Positions 1 to 12,115 of a DNA stretch of 64,000 nucleotides are shown piece by piece; within the stretch, counting starts at the first letter, position 1; every line of letters starts with the position of its first letter. A model generated the notes under the pieces. The model worked only from the letters and a program-made list of their open reading frames with translations. It did not search any database and had not been told where the DNA came from. The stretch is from NCBI GenBank assembly GCA_030549775.1, contig CM060175.1:100976422-101040421 (forward strand), in the 5' to 3' direction. The DNA comes from Tamarix chinensis (Eukaryota; Streptophyta; Magnoliopsida; Caryophyllales; Tamaricaceae). A program made the position numbers and the translations under genes.

Positions 1-233
1 AGAAGAACTCCCCAAGAGATTCAATCTTCATTCAATGTATTTGATGATCTTCAATGCTAAAAGCCATGATTTTTATGTATGAATTACACCTCCTCAAATA
101 TGAATCTTCTATAAACTCATAAAAAATGCCTCAAATCAGTAAAAACAAGCATGCCAAAAGATAAAACTTCAAGCTAACAAAATCAGCGTTCTAATAATAT
201 CATACTAACTAACTAAATCTAACAATATCTAAT
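1..233. other. Unassigned AT-rich sequence
   Basis: No coding region, RNA gene or repeat boundary is recognised here. The segment ends where an LTR-like start (TGTAACACCTCAAAATT) begins at 234. Confidence 0.4.
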
Positions 234-1263
234 TGTAACACCTCAAAATTATGTAAACTTTTATTTTTGGGTGTTTAGTCTTTTAGTCAAACTTAACAAT
301 TAAAATGGGCTTAATTATTATTTTTAAACCTTAAACCATAACCAAAACTATATCTTAAATATTTTATCCTATTTATTTTTTCTTTTACTTTACCTTTTCC
401 TTAGCCGGTTATTTTTCCTAGTTTGGTTTTATTGATTGAAAGCCCTACCTAATCAAACTAAATATAAACAAACTAAATCCTAAACTAACATTCAACCCTT
501 CCCCTTTTCCTTTCATGCAATACGCCCTTGACCTAAACTACACAATAAGTTTCTGACATTTCCTTCACTTGCTAGCCCATCCATTTTCCTTCAATATGAC
601 CACCCATCATGCATCCTCCTTGCATGAAACAACCCCTAAAATTATCCCCGGCTCTTCAACTTTGCCCTAGCCATTCTAGCATCAATCAAGCCTTCCTTAT
701 TCCTCCATTCTCCTACCTTTTTCTCCCTAGTTCTCTCTATTTTTCCCTAGCCTTCACCACCTAATTCATAGCCTCCCAACACTAGAATCTCCACCACAAC
801 ATCATGTTGCCCAAAACCTCACTCCTTTACTTGTGCTTCTAACCTTCTTCCATGTGCAACCATTACACAACCCAACCAAGCCAGAGCAAACAATTCATGT
901 TGCTCAGCCCCATGCAACATTCATTTTTCACACCATCTAGCCCTAATAACGTGGAAGACTCATGTATTTTGCAATAACCCAACCCCTTTACATCTTGTTT
1001 TTTCATGCTCAAACACCCTTGAAGATCCCTCTTCATCCTCAATTGATCAACCTTCTCTTCCTCAACATGTATCAAACTTTAACTTCCCTCTTCTTTCTTC
1101 ATTTTTTTGTTCCCACTTCAAACCTCAACAGTTTAAACTCTCTCCCTTTCTTATGGTCTAGTTCTATTTCTTTTTTCTTTTATTCTTGTGTTTTGGCAGC
1201 AGCCAACACCTCTCTTTTCTTGTTACGTTGATCACCATCGCCACCAAATTCCTTGCACAAAAG
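234..1263 (+). repeat. LTR of family D, first segment (U3-like)
   Basis: The segment starts TGTAACACCTCAAAATT and then runs through AT-rich and pyrimidine-rich sequence. The same kind of start (TGTAGTACCTCAAAATT) is found on the minus strand at about 43004, at the head of an inverted LTR whose boundaries are better supported. The segment is cut at 1264 by another LTR start. I infer it continues at 10317-10433 and 17517-20543, because those pieces carry on the same type of sequence after each insertion. Open reading frames here are low-complexity pyrimidine artefacts. The start is moderately sure; the joining of segments is inference. Confidence 0.5.
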
Positions 1264-3980
1264 TGTAATAACCTAAAATTTATCTAATATTAAATCCTAA
1301 GTAATTAATATCCTAACCAAATTCTAATGTCTGGAAATTGATATATCTAACTTACCCTAATTTATTAATCATAAATATTAACCTAATCATAATATTTATT
1401 TGGATTCGTTCATATTTTAAACCTAAACCTAACCTTGAATGATTGAAAGTTAATTTTACCCTAATCTAAATTATCTTAATCTAATTCCAATCCTAAACTT
1501 AAATTTATTTTCTTTTTCTCCTTCTCCTTTTATTTTCCCTTTTATTTTCTCCCTACTATCTCCCTCCTCCTCCTCCTCCTCATCTTTTTTTATTTTCCTT
1601 CCCCTTCCTCCTTGCGTGAATCCTTTTCTTCCCCACCAAATTCCCATACTTCGCTTCCACCCCTACAACCTACTTTCCCAAATCTCTCTCTATGTCATTG
1701 ACTCAACTAACCCCTCACTTCATCCATTTCTATTGAGCAAAACCAACCTATACACCTTTCCTTCTCCTCTTTTCTTTCTCCATTTGTTGTTGTCACCCAC
1801 CATCAACTCCACTCGCCACCACACCCCATCATCGCCCAACCATCGTCACCCCAATATTTTTCTTTTTCCTTCTTCCCATCATGATCTACTTCATTTCCAT
1901 TAAGTCACATAACCATACAAAATCACATTCCCTAGCATTATCCTTCATATATGACCCTCGCACAAACCATGCATGCTCTTTTTCCTTTTGCTCGTATAGG
2001 TCATGCATATCCATGAGCATCTGACACACCCTGTCTATGCGCGTCCCATACTTTTGACCCATGAATGTGTTACATGCTACACCCATACCCTTCCTTTGGC
2101 ATGCTTCCCTCCTAGCACACCCCATGCTCTACTCTATCACCACTTTAGCACCAACATACAATCTTTCATACTCCCATGCATCCCGATCTTCTCCACTTGT
2201 TTGAGTTATCCCCATTTCTACCCTCTTTTATCTTAACTTTTCCTCGCTCGTATTCTTAAGTTATAATTGTATTTTATTCTCGTTTTCTAATGAATACATA
2301 TTTCATACCCTTTTGGTCTTTTATTTTAACAATATATGGAGGTAATTATAATTTTTTGGTTAAGTAATAATTATCTCATATATTTACTTATTTGAGCTAA
2401 AATGATATAAAATTGATGAGCTAAATTTATGAGATCATTTATTATTTTATTTAATTCTATTTTGTAGGTAAAATTGGCTGAAAAAAAAAAAGAAAAGGGC
2501 CCAAATGTTAGATTAGAAAAAAGAGACAATAGTTACAAAAGATAAAGAAGATATGATTGGAAAGAAGAGACGGTGAAAAAGGCAGAGGAATTTGATGGTA
2601 GGTGAGGTGAGAAAGGAAAGAAAATAAAGGAGAAATGGCGTAGTTAGGTACTAGAAGAAGAGAGAGAGAGAGAAAAAGAATGTTGCACACATTAGAGAAA
2701 GAAGAAAGAAAGAAAAAAAAGATAGTATAGGTGTGACAGAGAGGAGATAGAACAAGTGAGAAAAAGAGAGAAAAAGGCATAGAGGGGAGAGAAAAGGGGG
2801 AACAAAATCGGTGGAAGAGAAAATTTTAAATGTAAACAAGCAATTTCTTTATCTAATTGAATTGTTAAAATTTGCATCCATATTTATTTTTTGTAATTTC
2901 TTTCTCTATTTCTAATATATATTTTTTTGTAATTTACTTATTTATTATGATTGGCTAAATAGTTTCTGTTAGAAAATAGATTGAAGCCATACCATAATTT
3001 GAGATATAATATTAATTTTCTTTGTTTTATGTGATTGTCCTTTAAATCTAATTTAATTGTTATCATTTGTACTGTTAAGTATGATTTATATAGTACATGC
3101 CTTATTCTGACTTCCTTATAGTGACAGTATGTGGGAATATATGCTTGATAGATGGTTATATGAAACATTCTAGAATTCATATATATAAATTACAACTAGA
3201 TTAGTGTAATTTAACCCCCCGTAATTCTATTTTTTATTCCTAGTTGTGTTTGTGTAATTTAGAGTGTTTTATTTTATTATTTATGAGCTAGCTAAATTTA
3301 GGTAAGGCTTCTCAATCCCTAACCTAGAACAATACCCTTATTTACCAATACTCCAATTAACAATGAGAGGGTTTAAATTACATGTCGAATATGGCTACAA
3401 AATTTTTGTAGATGATTTTTTGGTGATCTTAGAGGAGATGGATTAGGATTACATGTTTAGAGACTTATGTCCTTATCTATAAGGATATATGTTGTAGTTA
3501 AGGATTTATGTGCAAGTTATACTTTTATATTTAATACCATTTCCGTAACATTATATAGATGATGTTCTTATGAAAATACTGTTATATGATATCTAGGAAA
3601 TAAGAAAAATATGAAAGTATCATTCGTATATTTAGTTAGTGGGCATGAATCTTGATACATAGTATCTATGTATATATTTGGGGTTATGTATTTCATATGA
3701 ATATTGGAGGTTGAAATTCATTAGCATTGGAACTCATAAGGTCTTTGGAAACATATGATGATTTTGGCTAATAGAAGGGCATTATGGCCATTAATGGTAA
3801 TATGAAAATTAATCATGGCATGATAATATTTTAGGATTTTATAAATTATTTCATAAGTAATGTGATTGAATGATGGTTGATTAAGATACAAGTTACCTAA
3901 TATGAGACTCTAAGGTTTTTGATAAGAGAAAGACATTTTTTTCATTTAGGATTAAAAATGAAATTTTAGTGATTTTAAAA

Positions 3981-3993
3981 GGGGGATAGACTT
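3981..3993 (+). repeat. Target-site duplication of the LINE, left copy
   Basis: GGGGGATAGACTT occurs here and again at 8911-8923, directly after the poly(A) tail of the LINE. A 13-bp duplication next to a poly(A) tract is the expected product of target-primed reverse transcription. Confidence 0.85.
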
Positions 3994-4223
3994 AATAGAA
4001 ACAAAGTCTAAATGTGTATAAGTAAGACGAACAACCTTCTTCTTTCCTAATGCCAAAGTAGCGTAGAGGCGCAAAATCTCAAGCAACCATGACTCACTGA
4101 AAGGCCATCTCACTAGTGATTGAATGAGATCCACCAGAGTCATCCTCGCCCACGCTAGTTACTACAGTTGACACAAAAAATTTGTTAGCTAGGGAAAATT
4201 TAGACGATTAATAAATTCAAGAA

Positions 4224-5430
4224 ATGCTTCTACCAAATAAACCTCCAATCGAAAATTGTATGAAAAATATGAGGAAATATCATACTCTGATGCAAAGTGA
4301 AATTCAAAACCCTGAGAATAACCATAACAATCCTATTAAACAAATAACCCAAACAAATTATACTCTTCCCCAAGTTGCGCAAAACCCAATCGAGGAAAAA
4401 AAAACTAGAAGGATAAGGTTCTACAAAATAGAAGACTAGATCAAATGCTGCCCTTAGTATATACTCCTCTGCAATCCATCAAGGTGAAGTGCTTGCTGAG
4501 ATTCAACTAGAGGAAGTTTTGAAAGAATCCAAGTATTAGGAGAATTTTATTGTAGGAATCATTTATGGCATGAAACCATCCTTCAACTAAATTTTCAACT
4601 ATATAAAAACTCATTGGAATCATGTTAAAATGCAAAAAATTATGCTTCATGAATTAATCTATTACCTCTTTTAATTCAAATCAAAGGTTGATTGCAATAC
4701 CATACTCAATGCCTTATGGAAATATATAAATAAACATTTCATACTGAAAGTCTAGCACCATGATTTCAGATTTCAACCTAAAGACTTTTAGTTCATACAT
4801 ACTTGGATCAAGCTCCCTGATCTTCCCTTGGGTTACTAGTTATATGATTCTTTAGGCAGAATATGCAGCTGTGTAGGGAGACCTCCGAAAATTAATAGAG
4901 TTACTACAGACAAGGAAATAATTTCATATGATAGATTGATGGTAGAGGTAGACATTCAAAAACCACTCCTAGATTCTTTCTCAATTAGAAAACCAGATGG
5001 CTTAGTATTTTCTTAGAAAATAGAGTATGAACGGAGACCAACTCTATGCTTAACTTGTCATCAAATTGGCCATCTAGCTCCATATTATCCATGAGTGTAC
5101 AAACGGAACAATTATAAACCTCTTAATGTCAACCAAGAAAAAATTTGTAGGGTGGTGAATGATTGAAGATAGAAATAGGTTTTAGAACTAGCAATAAGAT
5201 AGAAATATACTCAAGATATCCCAGTACAACCATTACTTCAATAAATGCAAGCAGTTCCTAGTGTGATAAATATCTCTACAATCATTCCTATAACACCTAA
5301 CTAGAATGGATTATCAGATATGGATCAAAAGGAAAACTTACAAGGAGAACTGAAATATCCATGGTTTATAGTGGTTAGAGGGAAGAAAGTCATGGAGGAA
5401 TCATATATTCCTGATTTTGGCATTCATCTC
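4224..5430 (+). pseudogene. LINE ORF1 remnant (gag-like nucleic-acid-binding protein)
   Basis: ORF1 of plant L1 elements encodes an RNA-binding protein with a DUF4283-type domain and a CCHC zinc knuckle. Here only fragments translate. Near 5041-5095 the residues LCLTCHQIGHLAPYYP can be read. This keeps C-x2-C-x4-H but has a tyrosine where the last cysteine of the knuckle should be, followed by a stop. Multiple stops upstream break the frame. The position, directly ahead of the endonuclease, fits ORF1. Confidence 0.6.
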
Positions 5431-6160
5431 TAATGCATTTAGGATGTTGGAATATTAGAAGGATGAATGACCCTAAAAAACAAAAAGACATTCAATTTTA
5501 GATAAGGAGTAATAAGATATGTTTAGTTGGTTTAGTTGAGATGAAAATGAAAGAAAACAAAGTAGTAGAAGTGACTAATAAGTTCTCTTCTGATTGGCAT
5601 TGGAATCATAACTATGTAACCCATCACTATGGAAGAGTATGGCTAGGATGGAACTCAATAATTTGGAGGATTGAGGATATCAATAAGTGTGGTCAAGGTA
5701 TTTCAGGAGTGGTTATAGATTTACACAAGGACATTCACTTCAAGATCAGTATTGTCTATGGGAAAAATACTGGGATGGGAAGAAAAGAACTTTGGGATTA
5801 GATAGTTAACAATAACCAAAATAACCTTCATTGGGTGTGGTGGGGGATTTCAACACTTTTATAACCCCTAATGAGAAGCTACAAGGTAATCAAATGAACT
5901 CTTAAGATGTTGAAGACTTTAGATAATGTGTCAATTCCCTACAAATTTTTGATATCAATTACACTGGTGTCTTCTATACCTAGCGCAATAATCAAGAAGG
6001 TTCTAATAGAATTTACTGCAAACTTGATAATGTCATGGGAAATATCTTATGGCTAGATATTTTTCCCAACTCTAATGTAAACTTCCAGTCCCATATTATT
6101 TCTAATCATGCTTCCATGGTGTTAAACATCCCCCACAACATCAATACAAGACCTAAACCC
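5431..6160 (+). pseudogene. LINE ORF2 endonuclease domain remnant
   Basis: This is the apurinic/apyrimidinic-type endonuclease that nicks the target DNA for L1 insertion. The readable start resembles the family opening (GCWNIRRMNDPKKQ near 5440), then NKICLVGLVEMKMKENKV near 5510-5560, the site of the catalytic glutamate. Next comes the GDFN motif near 5845 after a frameshift and an SNHASMV version of the terminal SDH motif near 6100-6120, where the aspartate is replaced by asparagine. Stops at several points show it is inactive. Confidence 0.75.
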
Positions 6161-6699
6161 TTTCATTTCATCAATATCTGGACTCTTAATGCATACTTCA
6201 CTCCTCTGCTACAAGAGTATTGGACAAAAAAGTATCATGGAGATCCTATTTCTGCTATTATGGCTAAACTAAAATATTAGAAGCATCATGTGAAACTATT
6301 GAATAGAAGACACTATAATCATATTTCTGAAAAGGTAATTCAAGCCCATATTTAGTTATCAACCATATAGTAAAACTTAAACTCATCTCCTCTTGATATT
6401 GAGCTGATAGATCTTGAGAAGAAGTAGCAGTCCCTCTATACTCATGTAGTAAAGTGTGAAGAAATCTTCCTAAGATAGAAAGCTCAGATCTCATAGTTAA
6501 ATCTTGGGGACAACAATACTAGATTCTTCCATAATATTCTCAAAAGCAAAATTCACACAAACCATATTGGGGCTAACACAGATGAGATAGGAGATCTTCA
6601 TATAGAACCTATTAAGATTCAATCTATTCTCACAGAGTTCTTCTAGAATATACTTGGTAAAAAGGAAGAGATCATTGGTCATATTCTACCAGAAATTAT

Positions 6700-7760
6700 A
6701 AATAGAGGGCCAAAACTATTAGTGAAGCATCAACATGATCTGCTTCGACCTGTTTCCAAAGAAGAGGTTCACTAAGCACTTTTATCCATGCATTCTGAAA
6801 AATATCCAGGTCCATATGGGCATAATCCATACTTTTTCAATTATTCTTGGAAGATCATCAGAGAAGATATCTAAAAAATTGTCTATGAGTTATTTCTATA
6901 AGGTAAATTACCTCATAGCTCCAATATCACTACTCTCAATCTCATCCTAAAAGTCCCAAATGCTAATAAACCTAGAGACTTTAGACCTATTACATATGAT
7001 AATGTTCTCTATAAAATCATTGCAAAAGTCTTCATTACAAGAATCTAACCTATAATGGCATCGATTATTGGAGACACTCATTTAGGTTTTATCAAAGGTA
7101 GAGGAATTGATGAAAATAATCTTCTTGCAACTGAGTTTGTGAAAGGATATAATCAACATAATCTCTCCCCTAGATGCATGATTAAAATTGATATAAAGAA
7201 AGCCTATGATACAGTAAACTAGAGCTTATTAGAGCAAATGCTACTTGCATTACATTTCCCTCTCCACATTGTCATTTTCATCATGACCTGTGTAGCTCAT
7301 CTACTGTGAGCTACACATTAAAGATAAATAGCACACTACTTCCCCCTTTTAAAACCAAATGAGGAGTGAGACAAGTTGATCCTCTTTCTCCATATCTATT
7401 TGTTCTAGTTATGGAATATCTAAATAGAGCTCTTTTGTGTTTGTGGGGAAATTCTAATTACAAAGCTCATCTAAAATGTAACAAGGTGAAGTAGGTTAAC
7501 CTCATGTTTGCTGATGACCTGTTGTTGTTTAGTTGAGGGGATGTAAATTTAGTAAGGGTCTTAATGAATACTTTCATCCACTACTCATCCCTATCTAGTT
7601 TAAAGCTTAATGTACTAAAAAAAATACTATCTTCTATGGAGGCAAGGTACTTGCAGAAACAAAGTCAATTCTACATTCAGAAATTCATCTACAAATAGGA
7701 TATCTTCTAATGAAGTATATAGAGATACCATTACTTGGATCCACCCTAAGAAAACAACAT
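6700..7760 (+). pseudogene. LINE ORF2 reverse transcriptase remnant
   Basis: The L1-type reverse transcriptase copies element RNA at the nicked target. Readable blocks in order are RDFRPITYDNVLYKIIAKV (near 6970), GFIKGRGIDENN (near 7085), MIKIDIKKAYDTVN (near 7180, containing the first catalytic aspartate), SPYLFVLVMEYLNRAL (near 7390) and MFADDLLLF (near 7506, the catalytic FADD box, intact). In-frame stops follow most blocks, for example directly after DTVN where the family has tryptophan. The gene is dead but easy to recognise. Confidence 0.88.
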
Positions 7761-8249
7761 TACAACCCTTTGCTAAAAAAGTTAACTGGAAAGCTTAACC
7801 AATGGCAACATAAAACTCTTAGCTATGTAGGAAGACCCTAACTTATAAATTATATGCTTATAGGGATATAACCATAGTGGAACCTCCTTTTTATGCTACC
7901 AAAGCAGATTCTACATGATATTAATGCCATTTGCTGATCATATCTTTGGACAGGGTTGGAATCTTCACGAAAAAGTCATGTTGTATGGGAAACAATATGT
8001 TCTCCTAAACATAAAGGAGGCTTGGACATACTAAATATAGAATGGTAGAATCTTGCAGCTATTGGTAAACAACTTTAGGTTATTGTTAAGGATAAAGAAG
8101 TATTATAGATCAAATGATTCCATGCTAATTATATCAAAGACCGAGATTTATGGAATATTAATGCTCCTACTAGTGCTTCTTGGGTATTTAAGAAAATCAT
8201 GGATACAAGAATAACATTTTTTCCTCTTTTTAATCCAGTCTAGGTCTCC

Positions 8250-8560
8250 ACAATCTATTTAAAGACAAGAGAATATAACATATCCAAAGTCTATCACCTA
8301 TTGTGCCTAAACCAAAAGTTCCATGGTCCAACTTGGTATGGAATAGACTTTCACTTCTTAGCCACCAAATCCTTCTCTGGCAAACCATTTAAGGCAGATT
8401 GTTCACAAGAGACAAAATGCTTCATATGGGCTTTAATACATCTTCAATATATGAATTATGCCAACAACATAATGAGACACTTACTCACCTTTTCTTTGAG
8501 TGCACATTCTCAAGATCAATATGGTTATCTATTATGGAAAAAATAAGAAGCTCACAGTAG
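8250..8560 (+). pseudogene. LINE C-terminal zinc-binding region (zf-RVT)
   Basis: This conserved C-terminal region follows the reverse transcriptase in plant LINEs. Across two frames one reads LVWNRLSLPRH, then TRDKMLHMG and ETLTHLFFECTFSRSIW, which matches the zf-RVT pattern of a basic PRH motif, a C-x2-C-like segment and HLFF-x-C. A frameshift separates the halves. It is followed by the 3' untranslated part and poly(A) at 8902. Confidence 0.75.
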
Positions 8561-8910
8561 TTTTCTACTTGGGGGAGAGTTACTCATTAGATCATGAAAG
8601 GAATAAGGATACCATTAATTCATCAACAATTTTTTCGAGCCTTAATAGCTAGATTAGTATATCATATTTGGAAAGAAAGGAATAGAAGAATCTTGCAAAG
8701 AAAAAATAAGTCTCTAATCTAAATTATAAAAACCATAGTGTGGGAAATGGCAACAAGGGTTAAATTCTTTCATCAATATAAATCATATAGATATCTTATT
8801 GGACTAGTAGATACCCTATTTTAAAGTTTGTCTTTCCTTTTGTAATGGTTGGAACTTTTGTAATATTCTTTTCAAAGTAATATACCATTCAATTTACTTA
8901 TAAAAAAAAG

Positions 8911-8923
8911 GGGGGATAGACTT
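8911..8923 (+). repeat. Target-site duplication of the LINE, right copy
   Basis: This copy of GGGGGATAGACTT directly follows the poly(A) tract and matches 3981-3993. Confidence 0.85.
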
Positions 8924-9219
8924 TAAATATGATAAGTATAATACTTAGAATATTCAGGATATTGATGAGAGTCACAAGTACAATAAAATGAGAATTTATA
9001 CTCACCTTGTGAAATTAGGATTTTTTAGGAAAATTAGGGACATTTTTCTTTAGGGAATTCTTTGATAACTACGTGGTTGTGATTTACGTGTTTATGACCA
9101 TGTTTTGTGCATATATTCATGATTTTTGTATGATGATCTTAATATAAATAACTATGAATAAGATAGTAATCATTTAAAGTAAAATATAATATAAATTGGA
9201 TTGAGGTATATTGTGTGTT

Positions 9220-9735
9220 AATTTTAGCCATCGATAATAGTGGCTAAGGAGTGTTTTGTCCTAAGAGATGCATCAAATTATTCCACTAAATAAAGAATAG
9301 TGGGGCCCTAAATTCAATTTGAATGAGAATATGATTTTGAGATAAATAAATAATGGATAAGATATTAATCACTTAAAGTAAAAATTTAGGTAAGTTAGGA
9401 CCAAGGTATTGTATCTGTTCCACTTGACAATAATAGTAGTTCAGATGTGCTTTTTCTTCAGAGATACTCCAGACTATTCTATTAGTTTACAAATAGTAGT
9501 CAGGAGCATGTTACCCTAGTATATGTTAGGTTTGTTCCTTTAGATGATAATAGTAGCTCAAGTGTTTTTTACCTTGAGAGATGTTTTAGATCATTTCACT
9601 AGTATAAAAATAGTGGTCAGGAGCATGTTTTCCTAGTATATGTTGGATCCATTCCACTGAACAATAATAGTGGCTTAGGTATGTTCTATCTTCAAAGGTG
9701 CTTTATTCTATTCCACTATATTATGAATTATAGGG
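9220..9735 (+). repeat. Array of short inverted repeats in LTR F
   Basis: About eight units spaced roughly 50-130 bases apart have a CCAC-like left arm and a GTGG or GTAG right arm around an AT-rich loop containing ATAATA. Examples are near 9420, 9592 and 9650. The units are diverged relatives of the cleaner CCACCGG...ATAATAGTGG units in the 10434-17516 element. Confidence 0.65.
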
Positions 9736-9891
9736 TCCCTAAACTTAACATAAATAGAAGAATAGATCTTGTTTATATCTAGTAATTAATGAACCATGGA
9801 ATCATGGTTTACCTTGCATTGCTTATTATTAACTCACATGTATGCTTTATATATTTTTTTACATTTACTTTGGATGTATTGTTACCTTACT

Positions 9892-9949
9892 AAGTATGTA
9901 GCGTACTGATCACATTCTTTTAATGGGTGTTGCTCATTCCTACGAGTAG
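9892..9949 (+). other. Paired hairpin module in LTR F
   Basis: AAGTATGTAGCGTACTG (9891-9907) and TTGCTCATTCCTACGAGTAG (9930-9949) are diverged versions of the two hairpins described for the LTRs at 12060 and 17005. The first keeps pairing with one G-U wobble and a loss at the base. Confidence 0.6.
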
Positions 9950-10316
9950 AGGGCTCAGATATTTTTGTGTAGGTTGATGAGAACCCATTTGATGATTTTG
10001 CTACTTATGATGCTTTATGTGTAGAGGAGTAACTCTTTTGTATTAAGGTTGGGCGTATAGTCATGTTATCTAGTTATCTTTTTTAGATTCAAATACCTTT
10101 TGGGACTTTTAGTTCCTATAAATCCTTTTTGTACATTTTGATATTGTACTCGAAGTTAACCTCCAATGCTTATCTATGTTTATAAAAGATTATCCTATTC
10201 TATGTTTATCATGTTTTAAGTCTTAATTATTTTGACTTGTATTTGATATAAGGGCGGTATGCTTAGTTAGACTTATATCGAGTACAATAGTAATACCTAG
10301 CTATTTTGGTATTACA

Positions 10317-10433
10317 CCACTAAAACAAATTTTTTTAGTACTAAGTTTTGGGTTGCTATAGAAAGTCCCAATGCTACCAGTCTTGCCACTTGCATGCACT
10401 TCCCATGCAAACTTCCCTATCTTCCACTTCAAA
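10317..10433 (+). repeat. LTR of family D, second segment
   Basis: This short stretch between two insertions resembles the type of sequence at 500-700 (repeated 'CATGCA' and pyrimidine-rich runs) and resumes after the gypsy element at 17517. Its last six bases, TTCAAA (10428-10433), are the left target-site duplication of that element. Confidence 0.45.
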
Positions 10434-11484
10434 TGAAATGCCCCAAAAATTCTAATTTTATTATTTATTATTAAATAAGATTTTATTTTTAAAATTAATT
10501 AAGTAAATTATTTTTACTAAACTAAAAGAAAATTTATTAGGGAAAATTAATAAGGAATTTTATAAATATGTTAATTAGAGGAAATTTGGGTATTTTTTAA
10601 CTAATTAAAGATTTTAATTTGGGAATTTATTTAAATAAATTATTTTATTTAAATTAAGAAAGATAAAATAGTTCCTAATTAATGTTAATTTCATAAATAA
10701 TTTAATTTATTAAAATTAGAGTGATTTATTAATTTAAAATGGAATTTTTGGAAAATCTTTTTAAAAATCCAAATTTAGCCTAAAAAGGGATTTAAATATT
10801 ATTTTATTTAAATACTATTAATTTTATTTTTAAATACCCCAAATATATTAATTAATTTATCTAACCCAACCATCCTATTTCTATTTTTGCCCTTTTCCTC
10901 TTTCCTCTTTCCTTATTTTTGTTTCTTCATTTTTCCTTCTTTTTCTTTCTTCCTCTTTTCTTTTTCGTCTTCTCATCGCCTAATTGGGCTTGGCTTGCGG
11001 CCTAGTTTCCCTTCCTCTTTTCCTTTCCTCCACCGCAGCCCAGCCCACGCGACACCTTCCATTTTCCCTCTCCGCGCCACGCTTTGCTTGTCTTTCCTCC
11101 ATAATGTGTTGTTTGACTTAAACGGCCTTAGCCCTGCTCCGAATTGCCCGGTTTACTCCCTTTTCTTTCTTTTCTTTTTACTCGAACCGCCAACTCGTCC
11201 CTTTCTTCTTCCTCCCTTCTCCACCATTGTCGAACCTGTGACCTCCTTCCCCCGAAAATGGCACCGCCAGCCACACGTGTCGTGACCGGCCTTTGTCCCG
11301 CTCATTTTCTCCCCCTCGATGCACACTCTAATTTGAAATGCCTCACTTCCCTTTTCCTCCCCCACGTTGCTCCCAATTTCCCTCGCGATGGTTTGGGCAA
11401 ATGTTTGTGAATGACAAATATTTTTGAATAAAATATTAAGACACTAATATCTTAAAGTGGAAGATATTAAGATGGAACCAGCCG

Positions 11485-11825
11485 ATCCACCGATTAGGAA
11501 TAGTGGTTAGGGTTTTTACCCTATATGTGACCGATCCACCGGTAATAATAGTGGTTAGAACATGAGGTCCTATATGTATCCGGCCCACCGGTTATAATAG
11601 TGGGGGATCTCGAGCTCAATAAAGACAAACCAGAGTTGTCAATGCTATTAAAAGATACTAATTACTTACAGTAGAACACCATGCGAGTAGGAACCAAGCC
11701 GATCCACCGGTCAGGAATAGTGGTTAGGGTTTTACCCTATATGTGACCGATCCACCGGTAATAATAGTGGTTAGGGCATAATGCTCTATGTGTGACCGGC
11801 CCACCGGTTATAATAGTGGGGTGTT
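11485..11825 (+). repeat. Six-unit CCAC...GTGG inverted-repeat array (5' LTR)
   Basis: There are six units of the form CCACCGGTAATAATAGTGG (left arm CCAC, right arm GTGG). They are arranged as two triplets, near 11488, 11532, 11580 and near 11700, 11748, 11797. In each triplet the first unit has 'AGGAATAGTGG', the second 'TAATAATAGTGG' and the third 'CCCACCGGTTATAATAGTGG'. The triplet as a whole looks duplicated. Confidence 0.85.
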
Positions 11826-12059
11826 CCTATTTTCCCATGGATCTGATAAAAGGCATGGTGTGTATCGACTTTTGATAAAAGAAAGATTAAATGATTAATC
11901 TAGACCTTTTTGGGCCTTATGTGTGGACTTGTTGATTATAAGTTATGGATTTCACTTTATGCTTCTATGTATCATATGTATGGGTTGTAATTGTATGTGA
12001 TCATTATCCTGCATGATTTAATGTTTTATATTCCGCCCTTAGTACTCGGTTACCTTACT

Positions 12060-12115
12060 CAGTACGTAGCGTATTGATCACCCGTTTCATGGGTGCTGCT
12101 CATTCCCATGAGCAG
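12060..12115 (+). other. Two adjacent hairpins in the 5' LTR
   Basis: CAGTACGTAGCGTATTG (12060-12076; one wobble) and CTGCTCATTCCCATGAGCAG (12096-12115; 8-bp perfect stem, TCCC loop). The same pair is found in the 3' LTR and in four other LTR copies in the window. Confidence 0.8.

Larger units (their letters stand above)
3994..8910 (+). mobile_element. Full-length but decayed L1-type LINE
   Basis: This is a non-LTR retrotransposon of about 4.9 kb, flanked by the 13-bp direct repeat GGGGGATAGACTT and ending in a short poly(A) (8902-8909). In order it has a 5' leader, an ORF1 region with a damaged CCHC knuckle, an ORF2 with an apurinic endonuclease, an L1-type reverse transcriptase with an intact FADD motif, and a C-terminal zinc-binding region. 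Many in-frame stops and frameshifts interrupt every part, so it cannot move itself. It sits inside LTR F, so it is younger than that LTR. Its 5' end appears complete because the duplicated target abuts it. Confidence 0.9.
1264..10316 (+). mobile_element. Solo LTR-like element F, interrupted by a LINE
   Basis: The element starts TGTAATAACCTAAAATTT and ends ATTTTGGTATTACA, complementary termini typical of these gypsy LTRs. Without the LINE and its duplicated target it is about 4.1 kb. The 5' part is AT-rich, then pyrimidine-rich (about 1500-1640). The 3' part (8924-10316) carries repeated 'ATAATAGTGG' inverted repeats and the two-hairpin module seen in the other LTRs of the window. No primer-binding site follows 10316 and no internal region is seen, so it looks like a solo LTR. 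I could not find a convincing target-site duplication, so the outer boundaries rest on terminal sequence only. Confidence 0.5.

Noticed and set aside
1886..2236. Open frames on both strands at about 1.9-2.2 kb
   Set aside because: They overlap each other on opposite strands within the pyrimidine-rich part of LTR F and show no motif.
10887..11410. Phe/Ser/Pro-rich frames in the 5' LTR, also seen at 14881-15271, 20961-22266 and 39550-40057
   Set aside because: They lie in the pyrimidine- or purine-rich U3 tracts of LTRs and recur as composition artefacts on both strands in each LTR.
11485..11825. Regularly spaced repeats resembling a CRISPR array
   Set aside because: The units are short, the spacers are not unique and are themselves repeated, and the context is a plant LTR. 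It is an inverted-repeat array, not CRISPR.
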